Shown here piece after piece: positions 46,221-54,763 of a DNA stretch of 64,000 nucleotides. Numbering within the stretch: the stretch's first letter is position 1; the number at the start of each line of letters is the position of its first letter. The notes under the pieces are model-generated. The model did not search any database, was not told the origin of the DNA, and worked only from the letters and a program-made list of their open reading frames with translations. The stretch spans positions 4,664 through 68,663 of the forward strand of contig CAYTEH010000004.1 in NCBI GenBank assembly GCA_964436765.1. The letters run 5' to 3'. This stretch comes from CAYTEH01 sp964436765 (lineage in GTDB: Bacteria > Patescibacteriota > Gracilibacteria > Peribacterales > Peribacteraceae). The translations under genes were made by a program, and so were the position numbers.

Positions 46221-47022
46221 GCACTCTGAGCGCAACCTGGCATCCTCTCCGTACGTCCAGCACGTCATGCGTGCGGATGTAGGCCGCGCCGTTCATGACC
46301 GCGATGGCCGATGCCGCAATGGTCGCGGGGAGCCTGTCGACCGTACTGAGATTCTCCGGACCCGCCAGGAAGGATTTGCGTGACGGACTCACGTAGAGCG
46401 GGCACCCGAGCGATGTCAGTTCGCGGAGGCGAGCAAGGACTTCGAACGAATACGTCGCGTCGCTCGAAATGAAATGCCCCATGCCCGGGTCCAGGATGAT
46501 CTTCGAAGAATCGATGCCGGCATCGATAGCCACCTGCTTCCTCGCCGCCAGAAATGCCGCGATGTCCTTCACGACGTCATCGTACCGGGCGTGTGCGATC
46601 GTCGTGCGCGGGGTGGGGTCTTTCGAAAACATCAGAACAATGGGCACTCCTGCGCTTGCCGCAACGTCAAACATCTTCTGATCCGATCTGCCTGCCGTCA
46701 CATCGTTGATCATGGACGCCCCCGCCTCGATCGCTTCCCGCGCGATCCCCGACTTGTAGGTATCGATCGACAGCACGGCATCCGGATACGCACGCTTGAT
46801 GGCCTTGATGATGGCGATGACGCGCGCGCGCTCTTCCTGTTCCGTCACGTCTTTCGAATTGGGTCCGGTGGATTCTCCGCCGATGTCGATGATATCGGCA
46901 CCATCGCGGAGCATCTGACCGGCCCGTTTCACCGCCGCATCAACGGACGCGAACTTCCCGCCGTCGAAGTAGGAGTCGGGGGTGACATTCAGGATGCCGA
47001 CGATGCGGAGATTATTCCTCAT
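46177..47022 (-). CDS. folP: Dihydropteroate synthase
   Basis: FolP joins p-aminobenzoate to dihydropterin pyrophosphate in folate synthesis. The 281-residue product has GILNVTPDSYFDGG, DIIDIGGESTGP, SIDTYK, INDVTAG, ILDPGMGHF, SPSRKSF and the C-terminal RTHDVLDVR. I chose ATG 47022 because it begins the first strand; the frame is open to 47100 but that part overlaps the zinc-ribbon gene. The start overlaps that gene's end by 11 nt. No other folate gene is near. Confidence 0.93.
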   Translation of the reverse strand: MRNNLRIVGILNVTPDSYFDGGKFASVDAAVKRAGQMLRDGADIIDIGGESTGPNSKDVTEQEERARVIAIIKAIKRAYPDAVLSIDTYKSGIAREAIEAGASMINDVTAGRSDQKMFDVAASAGVPIVLMFSKDPTPRTTIAHARYDDVVKDIAAFLAARKQVAIDAGIDSSKIILDPGMGHFISSDATYSFEVLARLRELTSLGCPLYVSPSRKSFLAGPENLSTVDRLPATIAASAIAVMNGAAYIRTHDVLDVRRGCQVALRVLSTPTRHIRPSDRG

Positions 47023-47152
47023 CGGTCGGGGTAACGGTTGTACCGCACTGGCAGCCGTCTTCCTCGCGGTCGGGACATCCAGCGACGCACTTCCTGCCAC
47101 CGCAGTCAGGGCACACGGTGATGGCTACTTTGCAGGCTCCACAGGTGGGCAT
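47012..47152 (-). CDS. 46-residue zinc-ribbon-like protein
   Basis: The sequence begins MPTCGACKVAITVCPDCGGRK and continues with three more Cys clusters (CVAGC, GCQC), giving eight cysteines, enough for two zinc sites. ATG 47152 is chosen because it starts the Cys region; TATACT lies 32 nt upstream. It overlaps folP by 11 nt, so coupled translation is likely. Function unknown. Confidence 0.6.
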   Translation of the reverse strand: MPTCGACKVAITVCPDCGGRKCVAGCPDREEDGCQCGTTVTPTDEE

Positions 47153-47205
47153 GGTGACAAAAAAGGAAGTGGTAGGAGAAGCAGAGTATAACATCCGGGG
47201 GCAGA

Positions 47206-47331
47206 AAATGACCAATGACCACAATGACGCAATGACCAAGAAAGGTATCCCTTTCCAAAAAATATTAGTCCTTGATCATTGCTTCATTGATCATTCCATT
47301 GATCATTGGTCACTGCGTCATTGGTCATTCG
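47206..47331. repeat. ATGACCA-family inverted word repeat (long)
   Basis: The left arm 47206-47242 has three ATGACCA/ATGACGC words. The right arm 47274-47331 has about seven complementary TGATCATT/GGTCATT words. It reaches the end of the phosphorylase gene. It is the same family as 11791-11901. Confidence 0.75.
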
Positions 47332-49010
47332 TTCCAAGCTTTTTTGACATACTCGCCGATGCACCGCTGAGAATTGAAGTACCCTAAAAGCCCGATCGAC
47401 CGCTTCATCCTCCGGAGCCACCGCGTACGGCCCGAGTAGTAATACTCGGGGATCACTTCGTACTGAAGCTGCGTATAAAGATCTTCGGCATCGAGCTTGC
47501 GCGTGTCTTCGGCATCGAGGGACGACGCGAGCGGGCCGATGCGCCAGCCGGATTCCGGCTCCATTTCGTAGCCCTCGATCCACCAGCCGTCGAGCGTGGA
47601 AAGGTTGATGGTGCCGTTGAGCGCCGCCTTCATGCCGGAGGTTCCGGATGCCTCGTGCAGACGCATGGGCGTGTTGAGCCACACGTCGGCGCCGCTCACG
47701 AGAAGCTTTGCGAGGTCAGGATTGTAGTTTGGCAGGTAGGCGATCTTCACGCTGCCCTTGAGTTCCTTCGACCGTTCGATCATGTGCCGGATCACTTCCT
47801 GCGAGAAAGGATCGTACGGGTGCGCGTTGCCGGCGTGGATGATCTGCAGTTTCCCGTTGCCCACCTCTTTGAGGCGTTCAAGATTCGTGTAGAGCAGTTC
47901 GGGGCGCTTATAGGGGACGACGCGGCGCGCGCTGGCGATGGTCAGGCAATCGGCTGAGAAGATATCATCGCCCACGCGTCCGATATTCACCTGATCGATC
48001 AGCTTTTTTTTGGCTTCGGAATGAGCTTTCCAGAGGTCTTCATCCGTCAGATCGCGGCAGTGTGCAGTGAGAATTGAGGGATCGTCCCTCCAGCCGGGTA
48101 TGCGCGCGTCGAAGAGCGACTGCATCGCCGGGCATGCCCACTCGATGTGATGCACGCCATTGGTGATGTAGTCGACGTTCGGATTCTGAAGCAAGTTTCG
48201 TGAAACCTGCCCGTGTATTTTCGAGACGCCGCAGGTGTACCGGCTCAGGTTCATCGCAAGTTTCGTCATCGAGAGTGCGTCCTCCCCCGCAAGCTTCTTG
48301 ATGTGCCACGGGAGATTCTCCCCCGCGATGCTCCATGCGAGGTCATACGGGAACACGTCATGACCCGCGGCGACTGGCGTGTGAGTGGTGAACGCGCAGG
48401 ATTGCCTGACCGCGTCGTCACTGAATCCCCTCTCGCGCAGGAGTTCCAATGTGAGGAATGCGCAGTGGCCCTCGTTCATGTGGAAGTTTTTCACATCCGT
48501 GTGACCGAGCGCACGGAGCATTTTGACGCCGCCGATGCCGAGCACGAGTTCCTGACGGATGCGCATGGCCTGGTCGCCCCCATAGAGGTGGCGGCAGATG
48601 TCCCGGTCGGCCTGGGAATTGTCTGGAAAATTGGTATCGAGAAAGTAGACCGGCACCACATGGCCGTTGCTTCTGAGTTCCAGAACCCGCACGCCCACCG
48701 TCACCGGCCGCTTCTCGATCATCACCTGCACGCGCTGCGGGAGCAGCTTCAACTGCGTCTCGGGATCCCAGCTGACGTTATCGTAATCCTGACCGCCGTC
48801 GGGCTTGAGCGTCTGGTGCAGGTAGCCGAACTTCCAGCACATGGTGACGCATGCGCAACTGACCCCGGTATCGGCCGCCGAGCGCATCAAGTCGGCCGCA
48901 AGCACTCCCAGCCCACCCGCAAAGGTCGGGATTTTGGCTGAGAGGCCGATTTCCATCGTGAAGTAGGCGACGGAGAGGGGGCGTGACACTTGTGCTGAGG
49001 AACGAAGCAT
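47325..49010 (-). CDS. Alpha-glucan phosphorylase, short (GT35) type
   Basis: The enzyme releases glucose-1-phosphate from alpha-glucans using PLP. The 561-residue product is about two thirds the length of E. coli GlgP and matches the short archaeal/thermophile type. Motifs: YFTMEIGLSAKIPTFAGGLGVLAAD near the start (split here as seen), HMNEGHCAF, TTHTPVAAGHD, and the PLP-lysine region EASGTSGMKAALNG. TATAAT lies 20 nt upstream with a partial AAGAGGAAA site. With the adjacent phosphoglucomutase-family gene it suggests glycogen-type storage use. Confidence 0.88.
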   Translation of the reverse strand: MLRSSAQVSRPLSVAYFTMEIGLSAKIPTFAGGLGVLAADLMRSAADTGVSCACVTMCWKFGYLHQTLKPDGGQDYDNVSWDPETQLKLLPQRVQVMIEKRPVTVGVRVLELRSNGHVVPVYFLDTNFPDNSQADRDICRHLYGGDQAMRIRQELVLGIGGVKMLRALGHTDVKNFHMNEGHCAFLTLELLRERGFSDDAVRQSCAFTTHTPVAAGHDVFPYDLAWSIAGENLPWHIKKLAGEDALSMTKLAMNLSRYTCGVSKIHGQVSRNLLQNPNVDYITNGVHHIEWACPAMQSLFDARIPGWRDDPSILTAHCRDLTDEDLWKAHSEAKKKLIDQVNIGRVGDDIFSADCLTIASARRVVPYKRPELLYTNLERLKEVGNGKLQIIHAGNAHPYDPFSQEVIRHMIERSKELKGSVKIAYLPNYNPDLAKLLVSGADVWLNTPMRLHEASGTSGMKAALNGTINLSTLDGWWIEGYEMEPESGWRIGPLASSLDAEDTRKLDAEDLYTQLQYEVIPEYYYSGRTRWLRRMKRSIGLLGYFNSQRCIGEYVKKAWNE

Positions 49011-49179
49011 AAAAGTGCTGATTTCCTCTTATTATAGCAGAGAAACGCGAGTCAGTGAACATCCATTTTTTGTCACCCTGAGCGGAGTCGAAGGGTGCCT
49101 GTGCGCCATTATTCGCCGGAGTTTATCCTGAGCCTGTCGAAGGACTCACCATGACACTTTCATCTGCTATCCTGCCCGC
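49011..49179. other. Intergenic region with REP-like repeats
   Basis: This holds the phosphorylase promoter (TATAAT on the minus strand at 49031-49036) and two dispersed repeats with GAGCGGAGTCGAAGGG and CCTGAGCCTGTCGAAGGA cores, then the manB-type -10 at 49168. No gene seen. Confidence 0.6.
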
Positions 49180-50571
49180 ATGATCGATCCACACATTTTT
49201 AGAGCATATGACATTAGAGGCAAAGCGCTGACGCAACTGACCGAAGAAGCATCCAGACTGATCGGCAAAGGATTCGGCACGGCGCTCCGGAGGATGTACA
49301 AAAAAGACCATCCGGTGGTGGTGCTGGGTCGTGACGCGCGCACGCACGGACCGCAACTTGAGAATGCGATGCGCGACGGGCTCATGAGCACGGGATGTCA
49401 CGTCGTTCTTATCGGGATGACGCCCAGTCCGGTGAACTATTTTACAATCTGCGCAGGAATCGGTGAGCACAAAATTGATGCAGGAGTTCAGATTACTGCA
49501 AGCCATAATCCCAAGGATGATAACGGAATAAAATTGCAGCTCCGAGACGCCGAAGCCTACAGCGGCGATGATCTCCAGATGCTCAGGATGCAGATCGAAA
49601 AGAAGGATTTTTTGGATGGCAAAGGATCGAGTGAGCACGCTGATGCGATCACTCCGTACAAAGAATTTTTGGTGAAGACATTCAAAAACGCAGGCAAGAA
49701 TCTCAAGGTCGTGATCGACGCCGGCAACGGCATTCCCGGTCCGACAAATTCGGAGGTGATTCAGAACGTGGGCTCCGACGTCACCGGCCTCTACCTGGAA
49801 CCAGACGGCGAGTTCCCCAACCACCCCGCCGACCCGAGCAAGCACGCGACACTCAAGGACCTGCAGGCCAAGGTTCTCGAAACCGGCGCCGACATCGGTT
49901 TCGGCTTCGACGGTGACGGCGACAGGGTGGGCTTGGTCGATGAGAAGGGCGTGATCCGCAGCGCCGATGAAATCCTGCTGCTCCTGGCACGAGACCATTT
50001 GAAAAGAAAAAAGAACGCACCCGTTGTTTTTACCGTCAGTAACTCAGAAATCCTGAACACAGAAATTGAACGTCTTGGCGGGAAACCCTTCATGTGCAAG
50101 GTCGGCCACTCGTACGTGGAGCATGCGATGCGCGAGCGTGAGGCGCAGCTCGGCGGCGAGCAATCAGGGCACTTCTTCTGCGGCGAGGATTACTTCGGTT
50201 TCGACGACGCGCTCGTCGCCGCCCTGCGGCTGATGAAGATCGTATCGTCATCGGGTAAGACCGTCTCGGAACTGATGGCCGACTTCCCGAAGGTCTACCA
50301 GGCGCACGAGCTTCGGCCTCACTGCCCCGATGACAAGAAGACCGCAGTGATCGCCGCGATCACCAAGCATTTTTCGAAATCATACCCGGTCAACACATTG
50401 GACGGAGCACGCATCGACTTCGGCGACGGCGCGTGGGCGGGCATCCGGCAAAGCAACACGAGCCCGTGCATCAGCGTGTGCATGGAGGCGAGGAGTCCGG
50501 AGAAATTGAAGGAGATGGAGAAGGAAGTGTTGGGACATTTGAAAAGCTATCCGGAGATCACACTGTCTTGA
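49180..50571 (+). CDS. Phosphomannomutase/phosphoglucomutase
   Basis: The enzyme interconverts hexose 1- and 6-phosphates. The 463-residue product has four-domain landmarks: FRAYDIRGKA, the phosphoserine loop ITASHNPKDDNG, the metal loop FGFDGDGDRVG, the sugar-binding loop GEQSGHFF and the C-terminal phosphate loop RQSNTSPCIS. TATCCT lies 6 nt before the ATG (leaderless type). Its neighbour phosphorylase makes glucose-1-phosphate, a likely substrate. Confidence 0.92.
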   Translation: MIDPHIFRAYDIRGKALTQLTEEASRLIGKGFGTALRRMYKKDHPVVVLGRDARTHGPQLENAMRDGLMSTGCHVVLIGMTPSPVNYFTICAGIGEHKIDAGVQITASHNPKDDNGIKLQLRDAEAYSGDDLQMLRMQIEKKDFLDGKGSSEHADAITPYKEFLVKTFKNAGKNLKVVIDAGNGIPGPTNSEVIQNVGSDVTGLYLEPDGEFPNHPADPSKHATLKDLQAKVLETGADIGFGFDGDGDRVGLVDEKGVIRSADEILLLLARDHLKRKKNAPVVFTVSNSEILNTEIERLGGKPFMCKVGHSYVEHAMREREAQLGGEQSGHFFCGEDYFGFDDALVAALRLMKIVSSSGKTVSELMADFPKVYQAHELRPHCPDDKKTAVIAAITKHFSKSYPVNTLDGARIDFGDGAWAGIRQSNTSPCISVCMEARSPEKLKEMEKEVLGHLKSYPEITLS

Positions 50572-50592
50572 AAAAAGAACTAGCACGTTCAC

Positions 50593-50651
50593 TCGTTCAT
50601 TCGTTAACTCGTGGTGCTGCCATTCGAATAAACGAGTTAACGAATGAACGA
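50593..50651. terminator. Perfect 19-bp inverted repeat after the mutase gene
   Basis: Arms TCGTTCATTCGTTAACTCG and its exact complement are separated by 21 nt. The arms are built from CGTTCA/CGTTAA words. There is no T tract, so it is a strong hairpin of the word-repeat class more than a classical terminator. Confidence 0.8.
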
Positions 50652-50715
50652 AATTGCAACCGGTACTTTGTTCAATTATTTTGCACAGACATTTTCTCTG
50701 CTACACTCGAATCCT

Positions 50716-50874
50716 ATGTGGCCCTTCGGACCGAAAAAGGACAAGAGCAGCAAGCGAAAAGTGGTGGAAACGGTGGTAACGGGCGTGATTATCGGCGCTG
50801 CGATCAGTTCGATCATCGGCAAAACGATGCTGGAGAAGCACGAACGGAAGGACGAGGATGAAAAACACAAGTAA
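50716..50874 (+). CDS. Small single-helix membrane protein
   Basis: The 52-residue product has a basic N-terminus (MWPFGPKKDKSSKRK), one hydrophobic helix (VVTGVIIGAAISSIIG) and a charged tail. TACACT at 50702-50707 lies 8 nt before the ATG, which selects this start over the upstream ATG at 50644. It resembles YtxH-like small proteins only in layout. Confidence 0.55.
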   Translation: MWPFGPKKDKSSKRKVVETVVTGVIIGAAISSIIGKTMLEKHERKDEDEKHK

Positions 50875-50956
50875 TCCTCTTCCATAAGCCAAAATATCAA
50901 GAAAGACAACGAAGCCCTTGCGCAGGAGGCGACTTTCCACACAATGTGCGGGCCCT

Positions 50957-51238
50957 ATGAAGCCCGCCATGTCACTCTTCGGCAGATTTGACCACTCGGA
51001 CGCCGACGTCAAAAAGGCAATGTCCGGCCTTGAGATTGATCAGTTAGATCACGAGCAGATACGCCGCGAGCTGGGGCTGGACACCCATGGGATTGCGGCA
51101 GCCAGGATGTACACACCCAAGCCGACAAAAAAAGTGCCGACGGTGTCTGTCGAAGACTGGCGCGCGCTGATTTTCAGGCTGACCGACTATGTACCGGCGC
51201 TCAGTCCAGTTCTCCCGCCAGACTCCTCTCCATCATGA
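50957..51238 (+). CDS. Hypothetical small protein
   Basis: The 93-residue protein includes GRFDHSDADVKKAMSGLEID and VEDWRALIFRLTDYVPALSP. ATG 50969 is an alternative start. No export signal or known domain. A TGTCATGGTGA-type repeat follows the stop. Confidence 0.45.
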   Translation: MKPAMSLFGRFDHSDADVKKAMSGLEIDQLDHEQIRRELGLDTHGIAAARMYTPKPTKKVPTVSVEDWRALIFRLTDYVPALSPVLPPDSSPS

Positions 51239-51303
51239 TTCGAGGCCCGTGGTCATGGTGAGGCGACTCGAACCAGCGATGACCGGCACCTCACTATGAC
51301 ATC

Positions 51304-52293
51304 TTAATCGAGCTCTCCGACAAGACTCCGTTCCATTAATTCGCGGAGCCTGAGAGGCGTCGTCGCCTGCGTGAGCGCCCACATCAGTTTGACCACCGCG
51401 CACTCGAGGCCCATGTTCTTGCCCGAGATGACGCCGAGTTCCTCGATGGTCAGTTGTTTGCGGTAGCGGTGGAGATCCACGGCGCCGCGCATGGTCTGCG
51501 AAATGATGAGCACCGGGATCCCCTCTTTCTTCGCCGTCTGCAGGAACCCGAAAATGTTCTCGGAGAGCATGCCCGGGCCGTACGAACGCAGGACGATCCC
51601 GTGCGGCTTCGACGCGAGCACCGCATCCAGATAGGACGACGGCATGCCGGGAGTGAGCGCCACCACGACGACGTTGGCATCGAAGGACGGCTTCGCAATG
51701 AGCGTCCGCTTGCGGCGGACGGTGCGCCACGGATGCAGGTGGACATCGGTGGAGAAATCGGCGAGCGGCGGGAAACGCGGGCTGTCGAAGGTCTGGAGCA
51801 AGGATTCATCTACCTTCTTCGCGCGCGTGCCGCGGATCACCTTGGGGCCCAGCGCCACGCAGACTTCGGCAATATCGAGCTGCGCCGCGCGGATAGCGAA
51901 GATAAGGTTCATGCGCCCGTCGCCCGCGATGTCGTTGATGGGCAGGAGCGCCCCCGTCATCACCACGGGCTTGCTCAGGTTCTGGAGCGCGAAACTCAAA
52001 GCCGCCGCCGTGTAGCTCATCGTGTTCGTGCCGTGGACCACCACGAAGCCTTCGTAGTCGTCGTAGATCTCTTCAATCTTCCGTGCAATCTCGACCCAGT
52101 GCTGCGGCGTGACTTCGGAGGAACCGACGTTGGCGATGGAAAAGAAATCGAGAGCCACTTCCTTCTGCATATCTGGAATCGCCTTATGAATGACCCCGAG
52201 CGACTCGAGCGGCTCGATGCGTCCGGTCTTCTGGTTCATCACCATGCCGATGGAACCACCGACGTAGAGCAATGCGATTTTTGTGCGGGGCAT
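51304..52293 (-). CDS. Type I L-asparaginase homologue with altered catalytic residues
   Basis: The 329-residue product has the asparaginase fold markers: YVGGSIGMVMNQKTG (usual TGGTIGM), VVVHGTNTMSYTAAAL (usual HGTDTM), VVMTGALLPINDIAGDGRMN and RGTRAKKVDE (the triad Lys kept). The nucleophile Thr of motif 1 is Ser and the Asp of motif 2 is Asn, so normal asparagine hydrolysis is doubtful. A GatD-like or other amidohydrolase role is possible. I chose ATG 52293 because TATACT lies 6 nt upstream; the ORF can extend to 52371 through repeat DNA. Confidence 0.8.
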   Translation of the reverse strand: MPRTKIALLYVGGSIGMVMNQKTGRIEPLESLGVIHKAIPDMQKEVALDFFSIANVGSSEVTPQHWVEIARKIEEIYDDYEGFVVVHGTNTMSYTAAALSFALQNLSKPVVMTGALLPINDIAGDGRMNLIFAIRAAQLDIAEVCVALGPKVIRGTRAKKVDESLLQTFDSPRFPPLADFSTDVHLHPWRTVRRKRTLIAKPSFDANVVVVALTPGMPSSYLDAVLASKPHGIVLRSYGPGMLSENIFGFLQTAKKEGIPVLIISQTMRGAVDLHRYRKQLTIEELGVISGKNMGLECAVVKLMWALTQATTPLRLRELMERSLVGELD

Positions 52294-52305
52294 ACGCGAA
52301 GTATA

Positions 52306-52366
52306 TAAGTGAAAAGAGAAAAGAGAAAAGTGACTGCTCATTTTTTTCTCCTTTCTCTTATCTGTA
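52306..52366. repeat. AGAGAAAAG-family inverted word repeat
   Basis: AAGTGAAAAGAGAAAAGAG words on the left and TTTCTCCTTTCTCTTATCTG on the right, between the asparaginase promoter and the ncRNA terminator. It is related to 11079-11157. Confidence 0.65.
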
Positions 52367-52371
52367 ATCAC

Positions 52372-52732
52372 AAAAAAACCCCGCTGTCATAAGCGTGAGC
52401 TTGATGAGGAAGCGGGGGGTTGCAGCTCGACGCGCTGCAGCTCCCTACCTAGATGACCGTATGTAGGAGACGGCCTGCTCGTGTGTATTTGTGTAGTTAG
52501 CCCGAAGCTCGGGCATCGGCCTCCGCGTTGAACGCCGGGAGCGCGCTGGTGTGTGTTTGTGTGAGTGTCCCTCCAGTGGAGGGAACCTCTGGACCCCCGC
52601 ACCGGAGTGCAGGGTAAAGCGGTTGTCGGGACCGCGGGCGGAGGCAGGGAGGGGCGAAGGGTTGTAACGTTTTATGTACGTACCCCTCACCTCTCACTGC
52701 CTCTCAGGTAGGGTGGTTTGAAAAGAGCAAAT
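52372..52732 (-). ncRNA. Structured non-coding RNA of unknown class, about 360 nt
   Basis: Promoter: TATACT (52739-52744) with TTGCTC 17 nt upstream. Terminator: a GCGGGG/CCCCGC stem and seven Ts ending at 52372. A long-range stem CCCTACCT/AGGTAGGG (52706-52713 with 52443-52450) closes a domain of five or more hairpins (GAGGCAG/CTGCCTC, GCGGT/ACCGC, CCTGCAC/GTGCGGG, CCCTCCA/TGGAGGG, CCCGAGC/TTCGGG). Two G-poor single strands share ACACAAAYACACAC (52545-52568 and 52477-52497), each after a hairpin. No convincing protein frame exists. It lacks the conserved RNase P, tmRNA, SRP and 6S sequences that I know. Confidence 0.75.
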
Positions 52733-52738
52733 CTCATA

Positions 52739-52767
52739 AGTATAGCAGAAAAAGCCTTTGGGAGCAA
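52739..52767 (-). promoter_or_regulatory. Promoter of the ncRNA
   Basis: On the minus strand, TTGCTC, a 17-nt spacer and TATACT. Start of transcription is predicted near 52732. Confidence 0.6.
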
Positions 52768-52901
52768 GGCAGCTGAACAGCCTCGAAACAGGGCTGTCGC
52801 GGAAAAGATGCAGGCCTTCAGCGACCCTTCGACAAGGTCAGGATTCAGGAACTGAAACCTGAGGCGTTGGTACTGATACTTTTCTGCGATACCATCCGTC
52901 T

Positions 52902-53495
52902 ATGTCTTCCCTTGCATCCGCCGGTAAACTCGTACTTTTGATGGGCCCCAGTGGCGTCGGCAAGAGCGTGATTTTGAAAAAATTGCGAGCCGCGCACCCC
53001 GAGTTCCATTTTCCCAGGTCCGCAACCACGCGCGACCGACGCGAAGGCGAGGGGGATGATCTCTATCAGTTCGTGAGTGACGCCGAGTTCGACGCACTCC
53101 TGCAGGCAGACAAGGTGCTGGAGTGGGCCACGGTGCACGCGGGGGCACGGTACGGGACGCTGACGGATGAAATCATCCCGCACATCGAGGCGGGCGAAAC
53201 GGTGATCCGCGAAGTGGATGTGCAGGGCTTCGAAAGCATCCGCAAGCACCGTCTCTTCTCCGGCAAAAAACCGCCCTACCGCCTGCAGTCGGTTTTCATC
53301 CTGCCCGAAAGCAAGGAGCAGCTGATCAAGCACATCACCAAACGCGCGCCCATGGAACAGGAAGAACTGAGGCGCCGGCTGAAAAGCATGGAGAAGGAGC
53401 TCACGTACGCGAAGCTGAGTGATCACTCCGTCACGAACAAAGAAGGGAAAATGGACGAGGCGATTGCGGAGGTGGAGCGGATTGTACGGTCGTAG
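52902..53495 (+). CDS. gmk: Guanylate kinase
   Basis: It phosphorylates GMP to GDP. The 197-residue product has the P-loop GPSGVGKS, the GMP-binding SATTRDRREGE, the E-W-A-x-V-H motif (LEWATVHAGARYGT), DVQGFESIRK and the lid region LRRRLKSMEKEL. It stands alone between the ncRNA and a DksA-type zinc-finger gene. Confidence 0.95.
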   Translation: MSSLASAGKLVLLMGPSGVGKSVILKKLRAAHPEFHFPRSATTRDRREGEGDDLYQFVSDAEFDALLQADKVLEWATVHAGARYGTLTDEIIPHIEAGETVIREVDVQGFESIRKHRLFSGKKPPYRLQSVFILPESKEQLIKHITKRAPMEQEELRRRLKSMEKELTYAKLSDHSVTNKEGKMDEAIAEVERIVRS

Positions 53496-53606
53496 GCACG
53501 TAATTGTGGCTTCAGGCAGAAGAAAGAAGGAGAGTTCCGTCCTTCTGATTGACGGGCGACCCTTCGGCAATAGACTGAGCGCCACTTTCCTTTCCCCACT
53601 ATTTCC

Positions 53607-53900
53607 ATGGAACAGCAGACTCTGCCCCCGGACACGTCGGATTTCGCAGATGATGACACCGTGGGGAGGGAAACCACTGATGCTCCTCCCAACTGCGAAG
53701 ACTGCCAAAAACCCATTCCGACGGAACGCCTGCGTGCGATTATGAATGCGCGGGTGATGCGCTGCCTCAAATGCCAACGAGAATTCGAAGCGTATCTTCC
53801 CGGACACAAACCAGCGAACGGCAACTGGGAGGGCGTTGCATCGGCAGAAAGAGCCGAACGACTCTATACGCATGGTCAAGGAACGCTGCGCGACGCATAG
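53607..53900 (+). CDS. DksA/TraR-type zinc-finger protein
   Basis: The 97-residue product has a disordered acidic N-terminus and then the four-Cys finger CEDCQKPIPTERLRAIMNAR...CLKCQ, which keeps the I-P-x-x-R-L-x-A core of the DksA/TraR finger. The coiled-coil arm that enters the RNA polymerase channel is missing, so it cannot act just like DksA. Location after gmk is suggestive of nucleotide/stringent control but not evidence. Confidence 0.65.
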   Translation: MEQQTLPPDTSDFADDDTVGRETTDAPPNCEDCQKPIPTERLRAIMNARVMRCLKCQREFEAYLPGHKPANGNWEGVASAERAERLYTHGQGTLRDA

Positions 53901-53945
53901 AGGTCGGCGTTTGCCATTGAGTGCACAACCAAGTCGCTTTTGAAG

Positions 53946-54419
53946 CTAGTACGGCAGTTGCCCGGTGTCTTCTCTTGTAGGACCGATCCAACGACGCGCT
54001 ACTGCGCCCGTGGCGGTATCTACTTCCATATTCAGAATCCCGCACCATGTCCCGTCGTTCCATTGGGTGTCGATTGTCTCGAGAGGAAAGCCATAACGTA
54101 TGAGAAGTTTGATCATGTAATTTCGCGACTCAGTGACGCTGTCAACATCGTCATGTGGCGCTATAAAACCTCCTCCGACAGATACGGAAAGTGCCGCACC
54201 ACGATTCTCCCGCAGCACAGCTCTGAGCATTTGATGTGCTTTTTTCCGCTGGACTTGCACCTGATTGAAATGACCGACACATGCTTCCTGTTTTTCCCTG
54301 TTATAAATCACTACACCGACGCAGCGTCCCAGGAATCCGGATTCGATATTTTGGGGAGTCTTTGCTTTAGCAAAATCGTCCTCCTTCACTGTTATAGGTT
54401 TGATGGAATGCTCTTCCAT
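53946..54419 (-). CDS. CheD-like protein (receptor deamidase fold)
   Basis: The 157-residue product resembles CheD: LGRCVGVVIYN (family GSCVAVVLYD with the catalytic Cys), ACVGHFNQ (catalytic His), a Gly-rich strand VSVGGGFIA, and SRNYMIKLLIRYGFPLETID. The catalytic Thr is not evident. No chemotaxis genes are in the window. GC is lower than the housekeeping genes. Its start is 14 nt from the left attachment repeat of the integrated element. Confidence 0.5.
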   Translation of the reverse strand: MEEHSIKPITVKEDDFAKAKTPQNIESGFLGRCVGVVIYNREKQEACVGHFNQVQVQRKKAHQMLRAVLRENRGAALSVSVGGGFIAPHDDVDSVTESRNYMIKLLIRYGFPLETIDTQWNDGTWCGILNMEVDTATGAVARRWIGPTREDTGQLPY

Positions 54420-54432
54420 GGTTATACGAATA

Positions 54433-54448
54433 GTGGAGATGAGGGGAC
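54433..54448. repeat. Left attachment site (attL) of the element
   Basis: An exact 16-bp copy of the tRNA-Ala 3' region at 60021-60036. A REP-like hairpin (GTCCGCC-TCC-GGCGGAC) follows at about 54460-54476. From 54480 to 54763 I see no supportable gene. Confidence 0.85.
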
Positions 54449-54763
54449 CCTTCGATACGTCCGCCTCCGGCGGACTACTCAGGATCTTTCACAGATTATG
54501 AAGAGTGATATGTGTTGTGGAAGCAATTGGTGGTCGAAACTCTACGACGTTCGAACTGAGGTAGAGGAGACTTTTGAAATGTTCCAAACCGCACGTTTGA
54601 TGCTACAGGAAGAGGTATACGCATGATTGGTTTTGCGCCGTTTTTTAAAAATGACATGAAAGTGCCATGGTGGCTCCATGCCTGGGGCAGTATGAACTGA
54701 TAGATGACAATGCACGGGCGAGATGTTACGATCACCATGTTTTGTATAGCTCCCCCCTAACAT

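Noticed and set aside
52387..52697. Three minus-strand frames of 66-81 codons over the ncRNA
   Set aside because: They lack ribosome sites and coding composition and overlap in different frames. The region is better explained by a dense series of hairpins with a promoter and terminator.
54496..54763. Minus-strand frames of 73-80 codons near the left att site
   Set aside because: No start signal, no recognisable domain, and two frames overlap each other. I treat the stretch as non-coding.
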